Source: Talinum fruticosum
Lineage: Eukaryota; Streptophyta; Magnoliopsida; Caryophyllales; Talinaceae
Direction of reading: 5' to 3'
Assembly (NCBI GenBank): GCA_021018815.1
Contig: JAITYX010000007.1
Location: 11,160,001-11,224,000, forward strand
DNA length: 64,000 nucleotides
Within the stretch, counting starts at the first letter, position 1; every line of letters begins with the position of its first letter. Of the stretch, positions 61,640 to 64,000 are shown piece by piece. The notes under the pieces are model-generated. The model had not been told where the DNA came from and did not search any database. It was given only the letters and a program-made list of their open reading frames with translations. A program made the translations under genes and the position numbers.

Positions 61640-63040
61640 AACGGCAAGAGGTTCAAATTCTTTTTACTCGTGAATCACTGAATATTATTCCGATCGTTAG
61701 TTCTTGTAGTGGCACTCCCTATAAGTACAAATGTTTATAAGAAGGGTGATGATATGTGTTTTGCATGAACACAATTTTAAAATGTCTTGTCTCTCTTAAT
61801 CTATATTAATGTATTTTTTGATTTAAAATCACTATTTTTTAATAATTATGATTAATTATGAAGGTGAAGTTTTAATAATCGTCAGCTACGCCGACAAGTA
61901 TCAAATGACACCCTAATCGGATTAACCCTACCTAGCCACACATAATTTTACAAATATGAAAAATGATGGATAAAATGACAATTTTACATAATTTGTACGT
62001 TGTAATACAATTATACTATTCAATCATACCATTTTTTTCAATTTATTACATGATATAATAATTTTAAGTTAAGAGAAGACACTTAAAGTGAGTCTTATAT
62101 AAGACAAATTGCATACATCCGAATCTCCCAGATCCATGCAAAATCAACAATGAAAGAAGTTGTATTGGGGCTCTCTCTTCTGCTATTTTTGTTGGAACAC
62201 TCTCGTTTTCCTTTGGCGTCTTGCATAACTCGATCACTTTTTTTTGATGTTCTAACCAAGACAAACTCATTTTATTGATGATCACACTTTTTTTTTTTAA
62301 AGGGTAAGTACAACAACTAATAGGTAGCCTTTCTCGCAAGGGTTATACCTAAATTATCCTCCATTAAAATGAAGAGAAAAGAAGAAGAGTGGATAAAGAA
62401 CCAAACTAAAATAAAATAAATACAAAGATTAAACTTGACCACCCAATCTAAGCACCGGGCAAATTCTAATGGGGGCTTATGGAGCTAAAATAAGCTAAGT
62501 GGATTTGAGTCAAGAAACACTGGGAATACAAGACTTGGGTCCAGCCAAGCTTTAACTCGAGCCCAAGCCAAAGCCACCTCATTGCCATAATATTTCAAGT
62601 ACATATACAATTGTATCCACGTTAACACAAAACGCTTTAAGTAAACGGTAGTTATCTCAATTAGTAAACTCTGTCAACTAACAAAGACTTTCTTTCTGAT
62701 GTTATATTTTTATAAGTCTTTACGTCACATTTGCAAAACATAACAAAACCAAAAAAATCGAAAAAAGGTACTAATCAAACTAAAGATATCTATTAAAAAC
62801 TAACTAATAAGATCGAGTCAGTAACGGAGATAGGTGCCTCTTCATGTGTATAAATGTTCTTCAGGCTCTTGTAATTTTTTTGGGATTATACCCAAACGAA
62901 AGATATCTGTTAAAAATCAATAAGCATTTTTCTGGATACAATTGTATCTCAGGACATCATTGAATTACATATAGCTCCTCCGCCACTGGATCAAGCTGGG
63001 TACATCCCTAATTTCATATTTTTACGTGATATTAACAATT
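61640..63040. other. Spacer upstream of the E2-like blocks
   Basis: A minus-strand frame (62064-62339) containing MSLSWLEHQKKVIELCKTPK could be an upstream exon of the E2-like block but has no recognised domain. Otherwise no gene was seen. Confidence 0.35.
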
Positions 63041-63049
63041 CATAATGAG

Positions 63050-63500
63050 TCCTACCCCATTGGGTGATGGAGTTTAATGAAGATTTGGGCTTGGGTTTTA
63101 CAAGTAAAGGAGTTGGTATAGTCACGGGAAAGGTGGCACGGTTTCATCCTGGGGATTTTGCTTCGGTTGCTTGTTTTTCTTGCCTTTTTCATCGAGTTAT
63201 TTGTGTTAAATGCCGGTGTAACTACTTGTAACTGTCAGTCATGCAACTGATTATGGCTATTTAATCAGTGTAAAATCTCTATTTTTACATATGTGAGTAG
63301 TGTATTACAAAGTAAAGCAAGTGAGTGCTTGAGGAAAATTCTTTGTAAATTATTCAAAATCTAGTGCATCGGTTTCGTGGTTTTTTTCTAGGTTTGGGTT
63401 TTTTCACATTAAATCTTGTGTCCCACATTCTTTGTTTATTTTCTCTTTTATCCAAAGTCTCATTATTGTGAATCTCAATCCTAACATACCCATGGTACAG
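63050..63500 (+). mobile_element. Possible Copia LTR remnant
   Basis: Phrases such as GTGAGTGCTTGAGGAAAATT and GTGCATCGGTTTCGTGG, and a closing CCTAACA near 63480, resemble the 3' part of a Copia LTR. The matching 5' end was not found and no coding region follows. Confidence 0.3.
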
Positions 63501-64000
63501 ATTGAAATTTATTTTTCGAACAATTTTGAGGTATAAATGAAAACATTTACTCCTGTCAGGACATGAAAATTCTACCGTAATGTCGGGACTATCTAGTAAG
63601 ATAATTCCATAAACTACTTTTTTTATTCTCTAAACCGTCTTAATAACAAAAATATAACAAATACAAAGAAGATTTTCACCAAATTTGATCTCAAAAAGGA
63701 AACAATATTAGCAACATTTGATAGCATAGCACCAAAAAAAAATAAAAAAATAATGCCATAAAAATGTAGACAGTATTAAACTGATATTATAGTATAAATC
63801 AAATTGCCGAAACAATTTTTTATATATATATAAAAGATAAGAACTTTAATTTCTTTTTATTTTTGGATCGAAGAAGATAATAATTTTGATTTTAATTTCA
63901 AATTGAGAACCTTTTCTTTTAATCAACAATTTAGAAGCTTCTATAGCCTCGACTCTTCAAAATTTATATTTTTCGGGGGCACAGATTCTTTGAATATAAT
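63501..64000. other. AT-rich right edge, no gene seen
   Basis: No supported coding frame, RNA or repeat in the last 500 bases. Confidence 0.5.

Overview
This is nuclear DNA of a flowering plant, almost certainly a eudicot. It has split genes with GT-AG introns and plant-specific families: a clade D PP2C, PFU-type E2 enzymes and an At5g58100-like membrane protein. It is AT-rich between genes and carries plant-type LINE, MULE, hAT, Harbinger, SINE and Copia remnants. There are no operons, CRISPR arrays or bacterial features.

Layout, left to right. 1-3660: decayed minus-strand LINE (RNase H, reverse transcriptase and endonuclease all visible). 4134-4651: hAT-type MITE with a near-perfect target duplication. 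About 5640-6740: a short RNA polymerase II-type promoter (site II GGGCCC/TGGGCT motifs plus a telo-box) followed by four box C/D snoRNAs in one transcription unit; the last is U15. 7149-7793: a roughly 650 bp dispersed repeat whose inverted partner lies at 51900-52572. 10380-12560: gene for a Lys/Glu-rich, probably nucleolar protein. 12740-14110: a block dominated by TAA/TTA repeats with short terminal inverted repeats. 15737-27610: a 16-exon gene for a secretory-pathway membrane protein, with a Harbinger MITE inside a tandem duplication in intron 7. 29311-35464: four-exon PP2C gene. 39250-41030: two-exon UBE2O/PFU-type E2. 43552-44847: a non-autonomous MULE with a perfect 10 bp target duplication. 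45002-51552: a 6.55 kb FAR1-type MULE embedded in a TA microsatellite, carrying a decayed transposase, a captured 2-oxoglutarate dioxygenase exon and a tRNA-derived SINE. 55817-56352: a Copia-like LTR. 57000-59560: a possible transcribed locus without a clear protein. 60133-61628: two degenerate E2-like blocks without a recognisable catalytic cysteine.

All host protein genes lie on the minus strand. They are independent units and share no pathway, apart from the two E2-family loci.

Two results stand out. The first is the unannotated C/D snoRNA cluster with recognisable rRNA targets. The second is a set of single-base deficits: two in conserved exons of the 16-exon gene and one inferred at the start of the E2 gene, all at or beside homopolymer runs. 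Each breaks an otherwise clean reading frame by exactly -1, which suggests under-called homopolymers in the assembly rather than real pseudogenes.
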